From Mangifera indica (Eukaryota; Streptophyta; Magnoliopsida; Sapindales; Anacardiaceae): DNA of 64,000 bases. Below are positions 9,482-22,267 of this stretch, in pieces. Where the stretch lies: assembly GCF_011075055.1 (NCBI RefSeq), contig NC_058137.1, forward strand, positions 7,053,463 to 7,117,462. Reading direction: 5' to 3'. How positions within the stretch are numbered: position 1 is the first letter of the stretch; the number at the start of each line of letters is the position of its first letter. The position numbers and the translations under genes were made by a program. Below the pieces are notes generated by a model. It searched no databases, was not told the DNA's origin, and saw only the letters and a list, made by a program, of their open reading frames with translations.

Positions 9482-11231
9482 ATGTCGTCACCAAGGAAGA
9501 TCATCCTCCGGAGCTCTGACGGCGAGCAGTTTGAGGTCGACGAGCCCGTGGCTCGCGAGTCTCAGACGATCAAACATATGATTGAAGATGACTGTGCTGA
9601 TAACGGCATCCCGTTACCTAATGTCACCAGCAGGATCCTCGCTAAGGTTATCGAGTACAGCAAGAAGCACGTGGAGTCCAGGCTCACCGAAACTGCCAAC
9701 AATAAGATTAACCACAGCAACGCTGCTGCTAAGGAAGACCTCAACAACGGGGAGGCTGAGTTCATGAAACCCTCTGACTCCTTTCTGGTCAGTACCCCTT
9801 TATTCCCTTGATCTGTTTATCTTTTTTGAAATTAGGGTTCATCTTCCAAGTTAGGGTTTCTTGATTTTTGTTCCCTGACTTAATGGAGTATTTTTTGTGT
9901 TCTGTATTGCTGTTTATGGAAAAATTTTCTTGATTTAGATATATGTTTTAAATTACTCTTCTGGTGTGTTGCAGTTATTAAGGGGGCTTTTAGTGAGTTT
10001 TATTCAATAGTTTGATTAAACTTTTGAAAGCGGAAATATATCCTTTGGACAATTTGTTGTTGTCCGCGGGAGTTGCAGTTACACTGTTTTACGTATGTGA
10101 TTCTCTGATGTTTATGAAGAGAAGTAGTGGTTGGTCTTTTGTTTTGTTTAGCTGCTTGAGCCTGAAATTTTGATTTGATGCTGAAAAAACATTTGGGGCT
10201 TGGGTGTTTAGTGGGGAGAGAACCAGGACCCGGAGTTCAGGCTCACCGAAGCTGCCAACAATAAGATTAACCACAGCAACGCTGCTGCCGAGGAAGACCT
10301 GAAGAACTGGGACGCTGAGTTCGTGAAGGTCGACCAGGCCACTCTCTTTGACCTCATTCTCGTCAGTACCCTTTTATTCCCTCAATCTGTTTATCTTTTT
10401 TGAAATTAGGGTTCATATTCCAAGTTAGGGTTTCTTGATTTTTGTTCCCTGACTTAATGGAGTAATTTGTGTTCTGTGTTGGTGTTTATGGAAAAATTTT
10501 CTTGATTTAGATATATGTTTTAAATTACTCTTCCAGTGTGTTGTATGTTTTTGTTATTAAGGGGGCTTTTAGTGAGTTTTATTAAATAGTTTGATTAAAC
10601 TTTTGAATGCTGAAATATATCCTTTAGACAATTTGTTGTTGTTCGCGGGAGTTGCAGTTACACTGTTTTACATATGTGATTCTCTGGTGTTTATGAAGAG
10701 AAGTAGTGGTTGGTCTTTTGTTTCTTTAGCTGTTTGAGCCTGAAGTTTTGATTTGGTGCTGAAAAACATTTGGGGCCTGGGAGTTTAGTGGGGAGAGAAC
10801 CTGCATTGCTGTTGAATCAGGTTGGAGAAAATTATTTTGCTGATGGCATTGCATTGTAAATGTCCTTGCATTGTGCCAGACTTGATCACTCTACCTTCTT
10901 GTATAACATTGTGTCTACAATTTTCTTGGTGTTTTTAGGGTGTGTTTGAGGTCAGTTATGGGTATTGGCACAGCTATGTTCTGCTTCAGTTTTGTTTGAT
11001 TTAATGCTTTGAGGTTTTGTGACAATTCCTATATGTTTGATCTGTTTTGTTCTGCAGGCTGCAAACTACCTGAACATCAAAGGGCTGCTAGACCTTACCT
11101 GCCAGACCGTTGCAGATATGATCAAGGGGAAGACACCTGAAGATATTCGCAAGACGTTCAGCATAAAAAATGACTTCACCCCAGATGAGGAGGAGGAGGT
11201 CCGTCGGGAGAACCAGTGGGCATTCGAATAA
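9482..11231 (+). CDS. SKP1: SKP1-like SCF ubiquitin ligase adaptor
   Basis: SKP1 bridges CUL1 and F-box proteins in SCF E3 ubiquitin ligases (nucleus and cytosol). Exon 1 is 9482-9787 (102 codons), starting [20 protein letters not shown] and containing [20 protein letters not shown], the POZ-like N-terminal fold. The last exon is 11058-11231: [20 protein letters not shown] through the family C-terminus [13 protein letters not shown] and TAA. Donor GTCAGT at 9788 and acceptor TCTGCAG ending 11057 are both phase 0. Odd feature: the end of exon 1 is altered to [12 protein letters not shown], whereas the family has [17 protein letters not shown]; a second, conserved version of this exon end with its own donor sits inside the intron (10232-10361). 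The direct product would be 159 residues, with a 5-residue deletion in a helix before the CUL1/F-box contact region. An in-frame cassette exon 10212-10361 could restore it. Confidence 0.88.
9673..10231 (+). repeat. Intragenic tandem duplication in SKP1, unit 1
   Basis: The last part of exon 1 plus the first part of the intron. It is repeated with an offset of 559 bases at 10232-10801, including the donor GTCAGTACC and the intron segment from TTTATTCCCT to GTGGGGAGAGAAC. Unit 1 carries the altered exon end. Confidence 0.92.
10232..10801 (+). repeat. Intragenic tandem duplication in SKP1, unit 2, with cryptic cassette exon
   Basis: The second unit. Its exon-like part ends at 10361, reads [17 protein letters not shown] in full agreement with the SKP1 family and is followed by a GT donor. 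A TGTTTAG acceptor ends at 10211; 10212-10361 is 150 bases (50 codons), open and in phase 0 with both neighbouring exons. It starts [20 protein letters not shown]. Polypyrimidine support is modest. Confidence 0.85.
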
Positions 11232-12086
11232 ACTTTGTTCTTATGAATATGTTTTAGTAACATATCACTGGTTGCTTTTCTGTTTTATTAGCAAGTAGTT
11301 CAAATGCTTTCTCTGTGCCATTGACTTATATAACAAACTTACGAACTTCTTAAGATGTAAATAATAGTTCAATCCAATGCGGTCTAGCAGCGTTTGGACG
11401 TAGTGCCTTTCTGCTAACTGACCCAGGGATTGTGTTGTTTGATGATTTCCTCTAGGAAAAATGTTAAATATACTCTTTCTGAAATGTTTGTTGCTTTAAT
11501 AACCCCTTCTATAGTTGAAGGGGGTTTGAGGTTATTAATCATATCTGTCGGTGCAGGGGCGATGAGAAGTAGTAACTTATTGAAAGTGTCGTTTTTAATT
11601 TGGTTGCAAAATAGTAGAATTATATGAGCTAATTTATTATTAAATTAAGAATAAATTTAAACAACAATAAGATGAAATTACTGAACAAAATTTGACTTAG
11701 CATTAGCCACCGTCTTGTCAAAAAATTGGACTGACTACAACTTGTGGAAACATGTGAATGATGATTACTAGACTCTGCAAATTTTGTTGAGCACACTCAT
11801 CTGGGGAAGAACTGCACCCATTAGCCCCACCAAAATTGTAAATCTTATTCGGAACTTCTACAAGACGCTGCATCCTTCAATCAATCACTCTGTAATGAAA
11901 TGTATAGATACATAAATAATGCTGTTTAGTGATGTAACCTATATCCTCACTTGAATTGGTTTTGATGCTAACCGCCCATCTCTTTCTCATGCAGTTGGGG
12001 CTGCTCTGAAACAACAGTCACCAAGCTTGATTTCTGCATGATGACTTCCCCTTCGTTTCCCTGTCCCCCGCCAAAGAGCATTCCAA
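11232..12086. other. SKP1 3' region and intergenic spacer
   Basis: Probably holds the SKP1 3' untranslated region (first 150-250 bases). The rest shows no gene; it separates convergent SKP1 and the PPR pseudogene. Confidence 0.5.
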
Positions 12087-13466
12087 TTACAACTTGTGAA
12101 CAATTTCTTTCAAGTCTACAAGACTACATCTGGGTATTCCTCCCATTCTTCTTTCCTTCATTTGCTCTTTCACCATAGCAACATCCTCCTTTAGACCGGC
12201 TACATCATAGACATTCAGTAGCGAATGATAGTAAGAGAAATCATGAGCATCCATGTCTATCAAAGTTTTTGCTATTCTTTCCCCTAAAGCCACATCTCCT
12301 TGGGAACAACATAAGCTGAGTACATTGACCCACACCTATGATTCTGATGGCAATTTCTCATCTTTAGGCATCTTCCTTAAGATTTTCTCCGCCTTTTTTA
12401 TAAGCCCTGAACCAGAGTAAAGGTTTGCCAGACACCAATAGTGTGCAAAATTTGACTTTATCTTATACAAATCAATCATTGGATTGAAATAACTTCTTCC
12501 TTCTGTCAATAGTTCTGCTCGCACACAAGCACAAAGAACACTAATGAAAGTGATTTCATCTGGAGAAATGCTCTTTCCATCTGCTCCCGTCTGATCTACC
12601 ACTGTTGTAAATAATTTAAGCCTAGCCTCTGGTTTTCCATGAATACAATGCCCAAAAATCATTGCATTCCAGCAAACTAAATTCCTAATTTCCATCCTAT
12701 CAAACACTCTTTGTGCTATGTCTACCTTATGGCATTTACTATACATATCAATCAGTGATGTATCAAGAATCAAATTAGATTTTTCTGAAGTCCTTATGGA
12801 ATGTTGTGCACTGAACTTCCTTCCTTCAATTGTGCTGACTTACCACAGACAGTAAGCACACTAACCATTGTAGTATCACTTCCTCGAAACTCCCACTCTT
12901 AACCATTTCCTTAAACAATTTCAACGAGCAGCCGAGGTTTCCACACTTTGAATAACCACTGATCAAGATATTCCAAGAAGTCACATTTCTCTTAGTCATT
13001 ACATCACACAGTTGATGTGCAGCTTGCAAATTTTCCATTCTTACACACCAATCAACCATTGAATTCTGCAAATCAAGTCTTTCTGAGATATTTCGACAAA
13101 AACCTTCGCAACACAATTTATAATTCCAAAATAACCGTACATATGAATCAAATAGTTCCACACTGGCAAAACAAAATCAACCCCATTCTTCATGGCCAAG
13201 CCATGGCATATTTTCCCTCTTCCAATACACTCCACCTTCGAGCAAGAGCCTAAGAAAGGAACAAAGCTATAACTATTTGGCACAAACCCATTTTTAATCA
13301 TATTAAAATAAAAACCCACAACTTGTTCAGGCATATTACTATTGGAGTATGCTTTAATAACAACATTAACACAAAAAGTACCAAGGTTGACAATGCATTT
13401 AAAAGGCAAAATAGTGTAATCTATATTTCCAAAATCCAAAGAAAGTTTTAGAACCCGATTTTCCAA
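12087..13466 (-). pseudogene. PLS-class pentatricopeptide repeat protein, broken
   Basis: PPR proteins bind organellar RNA. In gene order, 13466 to about 13060 holds repeats such as NVVIKAYSNSNMPEQVVGFY and NGFVPNSYSFVPFLGSCSK. After a frameshift, 13080-12830 gives AHQLCDVMTKRNVTSWNILI and SGYSKCGNLGCSLKLFKEM. A second shift lies between about 12830 and 12790; the following frame gives LDTSLIDMYSKCHKVDIAQRV and SPDEITFISVLCACVRA. A stop TAG at 12336-12338 interrupts the E-type C-terminal region, which continues in frame with VNVLSLCCSQGDVALGERIA to the end at 12087. The order of long (L), short (S) and P motifs and the E-like tail fit the PLS subfamily. No DYW tail is seen. At least two frameshifts and one stop make it a pseudogene unless these are assembly errors. 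Confidence 0.85.
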
Positions 13467-13891
13467 AATGGGTTGTTGAAAAAAGACCAGAAATAATCAA
13501 ATGAAGAGAGAAATTGTTATGTCTCCACCATAAACAAAAGAAGAAGAAGACAATGAAGAGAAATTGTAAGGGTTGCTGGAGGGTAGTAGAGATCTAAGTC
13601 TAAAGAGTTGTCATGTTAAAATTCTTGCCATTCATTTGCAATTTCTTTACTAGAATTGACACCTGGTAATCACCAGTAACACATTCCACTATTTCTCATT
13701 AGCTCAGATTTGGTATTGATTCAGTTTAACTTTAGCAAATGAGAAAACAAAAAAATAGATGTAAAAATTACATTAAAGGTTAGTTTTATAAATTTTTTAA
13801 TTACTTCAATCCATGAATGCCATCAGCTTATCAACATATATTATTAAGGCCAAATTACTCTAGATTTTTTAAAATGACCATATAAATGGCT
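13467..13891. other. Intergenic spacer upstream of the PPR relic
   Basis: No gene seen. Contains TAAATGGCT (13883-13891), the presumed left target duplication of the foldback element that follows. Confidence 0.4.
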
Positions 13892-14587
13892 AGCCAAAGG
13901 ACTTATTTCCACCTAGGGTTCATTGTATTTTGAAATTGGTACTCTCACCTATGAGTAGTTAAAATTAACAGAATCAGTTAAGTTTTATGAGTAAAGTTTT
14001 CGTTTAACTAGCAATATATTGATTATTATAAAACACTATCCATTTCCTTTTAAATTTATAAAACTAATAATTTCTCTAGAATTTAACTTTAAAATGTCAT
14101 ATTTTCTTGCTAGGGTTTCATTTTTTCAACGTTGTCACTGATTGACTTCTCTCTCCCTCCCTTTTTCCGATGTTGATAACTAGATGAAGATGAATTGTTG
14201 TCATCCATAAATGAAGACAATTGTTTGCGTCTTCGTTAGAGATGAAGTCTTCGTCTTTGGAGGAAGATGATTTGTGTTCCTCCAGTGATGAAAACACTCC
14301 TTATCTAGTTATTGGTGTTGGAAAAAGGGTGGGAGAGAGAAATCGGCTTGTGACAACGTTAGAAAAAGGAGGGAGAAAAAAAAAGAAACTGTAAGAGAGA
14401 CAATGTAATATGTCAAAGTTTAATCTTGAGGATGAATTATTAGTTTTTTAAATCTTGAAGAGAAATAAATATGTTAACTAGTTCCGTTGATTTTATTAAT
14501 TCATGAATTAATATTTGAGTTTTGAATAATTAACTTATACTAATTTAGGAATGTAATGAACTTTGGGTGGGAAGGAGTCCTTTGGCC
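13892..14587. mobile_element. Foldback element, copy 2 of 4, with 9 bp flanking repeat
   Basis: The left end AGCCAAAGGACTTATTTCC mirrors the right end (reverse complement GGCCAAAGGACTCCTTCCC). The arms are inverted over a long distance; the centre has two facing purine-rich and pyrimidine-rich stretches around 14130-14400 (CTCTCTCCCTCC and GGGAGAGAGAA). The flanks TAAATGGCT (13883-13891) and TAAATGACG (14588-14596) agree at 7 of 9 positions, which fits a 9 bp Mutator-type target duplication. Non-coding. Confidence 0.78.
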
Positions 14588-14681
14588 TAAATGACGTTAA
14601 GGAGACTTATTTTAATGTAACTTATTATATGCTACTCTAATTCAGTTTTTCGTATTACAACGAAAAGAAAAACTCTCTAGA

Positions 14682-14690
14682 AAAATTTGT
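14682..14690. repeat. Target site duplication of MULE-2, left
   Basis: AAAATTTGT; the right copy at 22492-22500 is AAAATTTGC (8 of 9 identical). Confidence 0.88.
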
Positions 14691-14840
14691 GGAAAATTAA
14701 TTAAATTATCCCTTTTTTATAGGTAATAAACAAATTTACCCCTAATTTTGAAATTTAAACAAAAATACCCATATTTTAAAGGATTTAAACTAAAATGTCC
14801 TAAATATCCAAAAAATACCAAAACTACCCATCTTTATTCT
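14691..14840 (+). repeat. MULE-2 left terminal region (inverted repeat)
   Basis: Starts GGAAAATTAATTAAATTATC and contains ATTTACCCCTAATTTTGAAA and AAAATACCC-type short motifs shared with both ends of MULE-1. Together with the right end (22390-22491) it forms imperfect inverted repeats. Confidence 0.8.
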
Positions 14841-15421
14841 ATATAAACTATATCTCTTCCTTTATTTATTAACATATACAATTTTACTCATATTAAAAAG
14901 AGATTTCTGGAAAGAGAAAAAAAGTTTGTGGTCGGAATTTCAAGTGAGAAGAAAAAAATTTGTGATATTGAGGTATTTGTACGTACTATAACTTCAATGG
15001 GTATTATTTTATTGATAATGTAATTATATGTGGTGTTTTATATAATAAATTAGAGTTGTGTGTAAAAATTAAATTGATAAAAATCATAGGGGGTATTTTG
15101 TAATTATTATAGTAGTAAAGTGTGAAATGATATTTTACAATAAAGAGTGTTAAAAATATTAGATAATATTTGAGGGTAAAATAACATTTTACAATATAGG
15201 GGTAAAGTAAAGTAATATTTTCAAAAATTAAAATCACATTAATCAAAGTATATTAATAATCACAATATGTAATAAAATTATGGAATAACTATAATTGTGT
15301 AATAGAAATAAAATTACAAAATTCGAACTTAATAATAAAATAATGTCACAAAAATCTCTAAATAGTATTTTCGATCATGTTATTTTTGTTTATTATATAT
15401 TTCATTATAGGATTAATTTAA

Positions 15422-17750
15422 ATGACTAGATATACTTCAATTAGATACAAGGGAAAATAGATAGAAAGGGGTGACAATATAATAAAATATGTTGGAGGTA
15501 ACAGAAAATTGATTAAAATTCCAGAGCACACGACATTCGAGGGATTAATCCAAATGGTAAGCGAAAAGTGCAACATAGATCGAAAGATATTTAACATTTA
15601 GATAAACATAAAACTAAAGCTTCTTGAAAATGGCATCCATGTTGAAATTTCAAATGATAGGGATGCTAAGGTTCTTAATGGTTTGTCTAACCTCTTTAAA
15701 GAATGTGTTTCAGTTTTTGTAACAACTATAGTTAATAACGATAGTTTTGAGATTCAACAAATAGATGAGGGTTTACAAGATAGTGAGCTAAGTAGTTATC
15801 TAGAAGATCAGGAGATTGGTTTAGAAGAGATTAAAAAATTGAGATGAATCCGAAACAAAAATTTTCTAAGGAAAACTTTGCATACTTAATTGATGTTTAT
15901 ATTGATGTATTGTATAGTGCAGAAAAATTTGTTCATGACAACGAAAAAAATTTCTAGATTGAAGTGAATTTGATAGAAAGTTTATGCATGAAATTTCTAT
16001 TGAGGAACCGGAGTTTGAAGAGAAGACACATATTAATGAAGATTTTGAAGGTACAAGTAGTTTCCTGTAAATAAATCCTGATGGTATTCGTATTGATGTA
16101 TTTCATTGGTTACCATATTTTCTTGACAAGTCATTTACATCCAAAGACCAAGGAGTGCAAAGAGATGGCGATTCTTTAAAAATTAATACATTATTTTTAA
16201 GTAACAAGTAGGTTATTGATGTGATAACTTGAGATGCTTTTAGGAAGAGATATTAGTTTAGAGTGCACAAGTTAGACATACTGAGATGAGAGGTTAAATG
16301 CCATAATGAATAATGTAAGTGGTGCGCATAGGCAATAAGGGTGGGAGAAAGTGACAGTTTCAAACTATGTCATATGGATAGCCAACATATATGTCTGAGA
16401 GATCAAATATTACTTCATTATAGACAAACAGGGGCTTGAACTTTAAGGCAAATTTTGAGGTCTGAATTTATATTAGTTGATCGTGTTTATCAACCAAAGA
16501 AGATCATTGTAGACATCATCGACCAATATAAAATTAATATATCATATGCATAAGCATGACGAGGAAAAAATTGGACACTTTAATCATTGAAGGGCAGACC
16601 AGAAAAGTAGTTTATATTATTGCCAGAGTATTATTACAATTTAGTATGTTGTAATCTAGAAACTGTGACACATATATTAACGGATGAACATGAATGATTT
16701 AAATACTTTTATATGACATTGGGTTATAGTATCCGTGCATTCCAATAATATATTTGATCAGCCATTTGTATTGATGCTGCCTTTTTAAAGAGTAGATATC
16801 TAGGTCAATAATTTATCATTGTTACATTGAATGGTAATAATCAGATATACCCATTGGATTTTGACATAGGTCTTAGGGAAGATCATGACACATCGTGTTG
16901 GTTTTTAACAAAGTTGAAAGATTGTTAAGGTGAGGTACCTTATTGAGCAATGATTTTAGATCGACATATTAGTATATTCTCTATAATGGTTGAAGTATTC
17001 CTAGATGTGCACTATAGCTATTGTTGTCATCATCTTCATCATAACATGCAATTCAAGCACAAGAAGAATACAAAAGTCGCATAGATGTATTGGAAAGTAG
17101 CTAAGACATACACAGAGTATGAATTTAGAGAGATAATGAACTCATTGTCTCGTATGCACCCTGATATAGCAGCATACCTGTATGAGGTGGGTTTTGATCG
17201 GTGGGCAAAGGCATATTTCTTAAGGTAGAGGAAAAAATTGTCAAACGTATGCAAAAGTCTTCAAACATGGAGGTGCATCTTATTACATCTAAATGATAGA
17301 AGGTTCTTGGTAGTGGCTAATATGATGGTGTGGTCAACCTTGCAGAGCATATATGTACATGTAAAAAATTTCAATTATCACATATTCTCTATATATATGT
17401 CATCATCGTTGCCAGATATATAAAACTCATCACCTGTGTTCAATGAGTGCTTCCTTATTACAACATCGCCTTTTACTGTGTAGTTTATGCGAAGATCATC
17501 AATTTATTAGGGGATCAATCAAATTAGTTACAAAGGAGGCAAACATTATCCATCCACCGTTTGTCCATCGTCATCGTGTGGGATATATAACAAATAAAAA
17601 CAGACATCCTTTAGAAAGAGAGGTTGTTGAACAATTTATTTATAGTTGATGTCACAAACCTAGATGGATGAGATAAAATTGCAAGAGTCCTATTTCGATA
17701 TCTAGTTCCATACCACAAGTTTAGCAAATAAAAAGAAAGGTAGAAGATAA
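15422..17750 (+). pseudogene. MULE-2 transposase relic
   Basis: Homologous along its whole length to the MULE-1 transposase (43387-40777). From the ATG at 15422 it matches the PB1-like N-terminus (NIIKYVGGNRKLIKI) and has a nonsense codon where MULE-1 has Trp (TAG in GGGAAAATAG, 15450s). The DDE core is seen at 16760-16960 (an IDAAFLKSRYLGQ-like segment, then HDTSCWFLTKLK) and 16960-17100. The zinc-binding SWIM part is largely deleted; only IIHPPFVHRHRVG and NKNRHPLEREVVEQFI (17540-17640) remain from the C-terminus. Many stops; no function expected. Confidence 0.88.
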
Positions 17751-17992
17751 TTGTATTTGTAATTATATTTGTTCATTTTGATATAAAATTTGTGATTGTA
17801 CTTGTTACTTTATATATAAAGTTTGTGATTGCAATATATTATTTTTAAAACTTATGATTATACTTGTTAATGTATCTATAAGATTTCAGCTTGTAATCGT
17901 TATATATGTTAATGTTAATTTCATACATCCATTTTTAGTGTTTTTTTGACCTATCAGTTATAGTAATTATATAAATAACAAATGCATATAAA

Positions 17993-17995
<3 letters not shown>

Positions 17996-18055
<60 letters not shown>
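17996..18055. repeat. (TA)n microsatellite
   Basis: About 30 uninterrupted TA units between the convergent genes of MULE-2. MULE-1 has a shorter (TA)n tract at the equivalent place (40464-40492). Confidence 0.97.
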
Positions 18056-18058
<3 letters not shown>

Positions 18059-18099
18059 AATGCTCACAATATTAAGGTCAATCAATATCTTGAAAAAAT

Positions 18100-21000
18100 A
18101 GTTGTGTGGCTAAATTCTTATGTAGGCATAACAAGTCTTCGACCTCAAAAGATAACAGTTGGACAAGTGTCAACACTCGATGTAACGTAACATGAACACA
18201 CCATAATCACTCGATAGGGGCGTCTGCTGTGATAAATCCACCACCCTATACAATGCAAATGGATTGTCTCGTAGAGTCTGACCCGCATAAGACCAAAATG
18301 ATGTCGTAACTAGCAAATATAATATCATCGACGTATACCTCAACATCTTTCTACTAAATATTTATGGGTTAGTAGTAAAACTTTGTAATGAGTCGTAAAC
18401 TGTGATCTTTCACTCCTTCAAATCTAGGACACCTACTACCCAATGTGTATTGTCAAAGTTTATCAAGATAAAAACCTGCACACATTGACAAAATATATAT
18501 ATTAGACCTTAATTTAGTAATTCTTATAAAGTAATTGAGAATCAAATTCTCACCTCATCCACCACACCCTAGGGTTACAAATATAAGTCAAGGAGATAAT
18601 TTGCATCCACCAGTCATGTGAAGAGTGGAGGAAACTAGTAGTTATATTGATCTTTCATCCACATGACATACTTATAAGGGATATGTATAACAAAACAACC
18701 CAAAACTGTCGTCTAATTCTGATAAACCTCTGCAATAACATTATGTTGTCGTTGACATACTAATCTTAAAAATGAATCCATATATTGTAAAAATAGATAA
18801 TAACATTATCACACAACTGAACGATATTCTATATTAAAAACAAAATTAATTGACCAAATGAACTCATCTTGTTAGACAATCATTCGAATATGTCTATGAC
18901 TATACCCTAGAAGACAATTTTGGTCATAATCCTTATGTCCTACACGTCCCATTTTTCGAATAGATCTGGTTCTATATAACATTTCTTGAAAATTTTCTTA
19001 CACTTAATACTTGATAATGGCACAATTGGCCACCCCTATTGGATCCGTGGTTTCAATAAATTTATGTATGAGTTACGAATGAGCAGTTCCTTTTTGATAA
19101 GTCATCCACGAAGTATACAAAAATACTATATCAAAACAATTAATATGTCATTTAAAATTATATTAACTCATGAGATATTCAAATTTATTTCAGTAACTTC
19201 TACAAGGTAGCACTCATGGATGACGAATTTGTAAGTGAGGTCAAGTCAGCTGTATCAAATTTTTGGAAAACAATAAATAAATAATATACTTTTCAATCAT
19301 ATGTACAAGAGATAATGAAAACATTTATAAAATTTGCATACCTGAACTATCTCCCTCTGTGTCAGGAATTGAATTACATCGTCCTTTAGACAATAATGTC
19401 AGTCAACTTGTCATACTAAGAAACAATATCAATTACATTTTTCCCTTGCTTGGTGCGTTAAGATAGCCCAATTGGATATTCTGTTATAACAACAGAAGAA
19501 AGGTAAATGACAATTTATATAACAAAATTAACAATTTTTATTGTTTAATCTAATAGTTTATCACAACCATCGAAGAAGGTGATAATAGAGAATCCTTATG
19601 GGGTGATCTATCATTGTTGACATCTTGTAACAATGTAAGCATTTTATATTGATTAATTAAAGTGTTTAACAAAAATTACAAATTATACAATTGATAATAT
19701 ACATACCTCTGCTGTCAGAACAAGTGTCAATATAGGATCCCATCTTGATATGGCTTTATCAACATCGAAACACTATCACAATGTCAATAGTAACGAGTTA
19801 ACAAGGAATCGATAATCGAATGTATAATTGAGATATAATATTAGCAAATAACTTTATACTAACCTGAATCATCATAGAAGGTGTTGATGGGGAAACCTTA
19901 TAGGATGATCTATTATCGCCGACATCTTATAATAATATTAACATATTTCATATTGGTTAATTAAAGTATTTTATAGAGATTACAATGTTTAATTCAATAA
20001 TATACGTCCTCTACTGTCGGAACAAATGTCAATATGAGATCCCCTCTTGGTACAACCTTATAAATGTCGGGATACTGTCACAATGTTGACAGTAATGAGT
20101 TAACAGGGAATCGTTAAACTAATGTTAAATTGTGATATAACATTTACGAATGACAATAAAGGTTGTAATAGGGGCATCGATAGGAATGGGTTTGATGGCA
20201 TTAGCGGGCTTGATGACAAGAGACTAAATAAGAGCCTCAATATAAGGCAAAGCAACGATCGAAGAAACAACATCAGAATGACTCGATGATGCATCTCTTG
20301 ACAAAGATGAGGGTGATGTCAATGAAAAAGACCATTTATTCAACATTTCTATGTATCAGACAATGTCATCAAATTAGTCTGTGACTTTCTCTAATGGAGA
20401 TAAAACTAACAAGAAATTAACATCATTTTGCAAATTTTTTTTAAGTGAACTTTGTTATTATACCTTATACATATTATTACTTACTACATCTTCAGTGAAG
20501 ATAATTGAGATAACATCCCATCTCATCCCTGTAAATTTTAATTAATAACAAATTATTATTTACTATATATCCAATGAAAATAATTGAGATAACATCCCAT
20601 CTCAGGATGTCTTTCATGTGCCATCTTAATATCCGAGTAGATCCTTAAACTAGTGTGATATCCACCTATTGATATAGTGTGTCTAATGTTTCGTATATCC
20701 AAAACTACAATTTCAACTTAAATTTGTTACTTTATAAAATTACAATCCTATTAAATAAATTTTATTTTAATCACAATTTTTTTAAAATTAATAAATGTCA
20801 TAATTCCCTAAAATGCTAGAGAAAATCCCATGATACCATATTGTTTTATAAAGTTTTCCTTCTTCTTTACTGGGTTGGAATCTAGAGAAATTCTTGAGAT
20901 ATTATCACAAATCGAGTGATAAGTCATCTGCCACACTCGTACTCCTTATGAGTATGCATTAAACTCATTAAGATGATCAACTAATTGCAATATCTTTTGA

Positions 21001-21538
21001 GGGATTGTTTTCCTGAAATCACTTCCTATTAACCCCATGTGAAGATAAAATAAAAAAAACAATTTTACTGTATTAGTGTCGTCCTCCCTCTAAGGCCTCT
21101 ACTAGAAAACGTGACTCAGATTGATATATGTAACTGACTTACACCTCTGAAAATATGTATGACAGATTCAATTTGTGGCTTTTGATGGTATATATATGTC
21201 AATATTCAATATATGACTGAATTGAAGACATGTCATAGTGGCAAACTTGTACGGGTTGAACCTCACATCAATCTCATTAACTCAAAACCATAATTCATCG
21301 CTTGAGTTCACCTTATTTACCATTCTTAGGATGAAAGAGTGTATTAACACTCCACTGAATACGCTATCCTTAAGGTCTAGAAAGTGTTCGAAATAAGCAC
21401 ATCAAAACATTTGCAGCTGTCACTTTGTTAATATTTTCTTAATCACAGCTCTCACATCTATATATCCACGAGTAATAATTTGAGCCTTAAAGTGTTTTTT
21501 TATATTTGCTCTCATCCCTTTTCTCTTTTGTTGAGCTC
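18100..21538 (-). pseudogene. MULE-2 DUF1985/Ulp1 cysteine protease relic
   Basis: Homologous to the MULE-1 gene at 36064-40169. The DUF1985 part starts after an ACAAG acceptor at 21539 and covers about 21538-20800. The Ulp1 (C48) catalytic region at 18100-18510 reads VFILINFDNTHWVVGVLDLKE, stop, KITVYDSLQ, and near the end [13 protein letters not shown]. His and Asp of the triad are present, but the nucleophile position of the family GDCGVF motif is Tyr (codon complement at 18203-18205). Stops and frameshifts occur throughout. Confidence 0.82.
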
Positions 21539-21759
21539 CTTGTAAAAAAATTAAATTATAGTTATGTCAATTCTATATCAATTTTATATTAGAAATGATT
21601 CAATTCTGAATATAAAAACATTATTTAGAAAAACAAATCTCAAATTCAAATTTTACATGTATAAAAACCTTAAAATGTAAACATTCCAATTTGCCCCCTC
21701 ATATAAAAATATAAAAAAAGCCCATAATTTTAAAGAAAATACATTCTGCCCTACCAAAA

Positions 21760-22050
21760 CCCACCATGCGAATTTGTGCGGTGAAAAACTTTGGAAAAGT
21801 ACATTTCGCCCCCCACCACACAAATTCACCTGTCAACTAATTTTTCAAATTTACAATTTTGTCCACCACACGATTCACTATTTAAAAACTCACATTTTGA
21901 CCTCTAACCAAGCGAATTTGTGTGGTCCAAAAAGTTTAAAAAATGCACAAATCCTCATCATCTTCAAGAAATCTCACCACACGAATTGATGTGGTTAGCA
22001 AAACATTCTTGTGATGACTGCTGATTTCGTGTGGTGAGATTTCACCCCCT
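21760..22050. repeat. Array of degenerate ACCACACGAATTCGTGTGGT-like motifs in MULE-2
   Basis: Within about 290 bases there are repeated variants: CACCATGCGAATTTGTGCGG, CACCACACAAATTCAC, CCACCACACGATTCAC, AAGCGAATTTGTGTGGT, CACCACACGAATTGATGTGG and GATTTCGTGTGGTGAG. The same array lies at 35521-35798 in MULE-1, in the same intron position and collinear. Confidence 0.85.
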
Positions 22051-22267
22051 AAACTTCGTTTTTCAAACGCCTTTTCAACAATAATCAACTCTACAACAAA
22101 TCTAACACAAAAGTCTTAAGGAAATTTATCAAAATTACTAACAAATCAAGTAATTTCATCAAATCTTTTAAATTGGAACCCTAAATCTAAACACCCAAAT
22201 TTCACATTTAATCGATTAAATCTTGCACTAAAATACATAAAAACATGACAAGAATTATTTTACTAAC

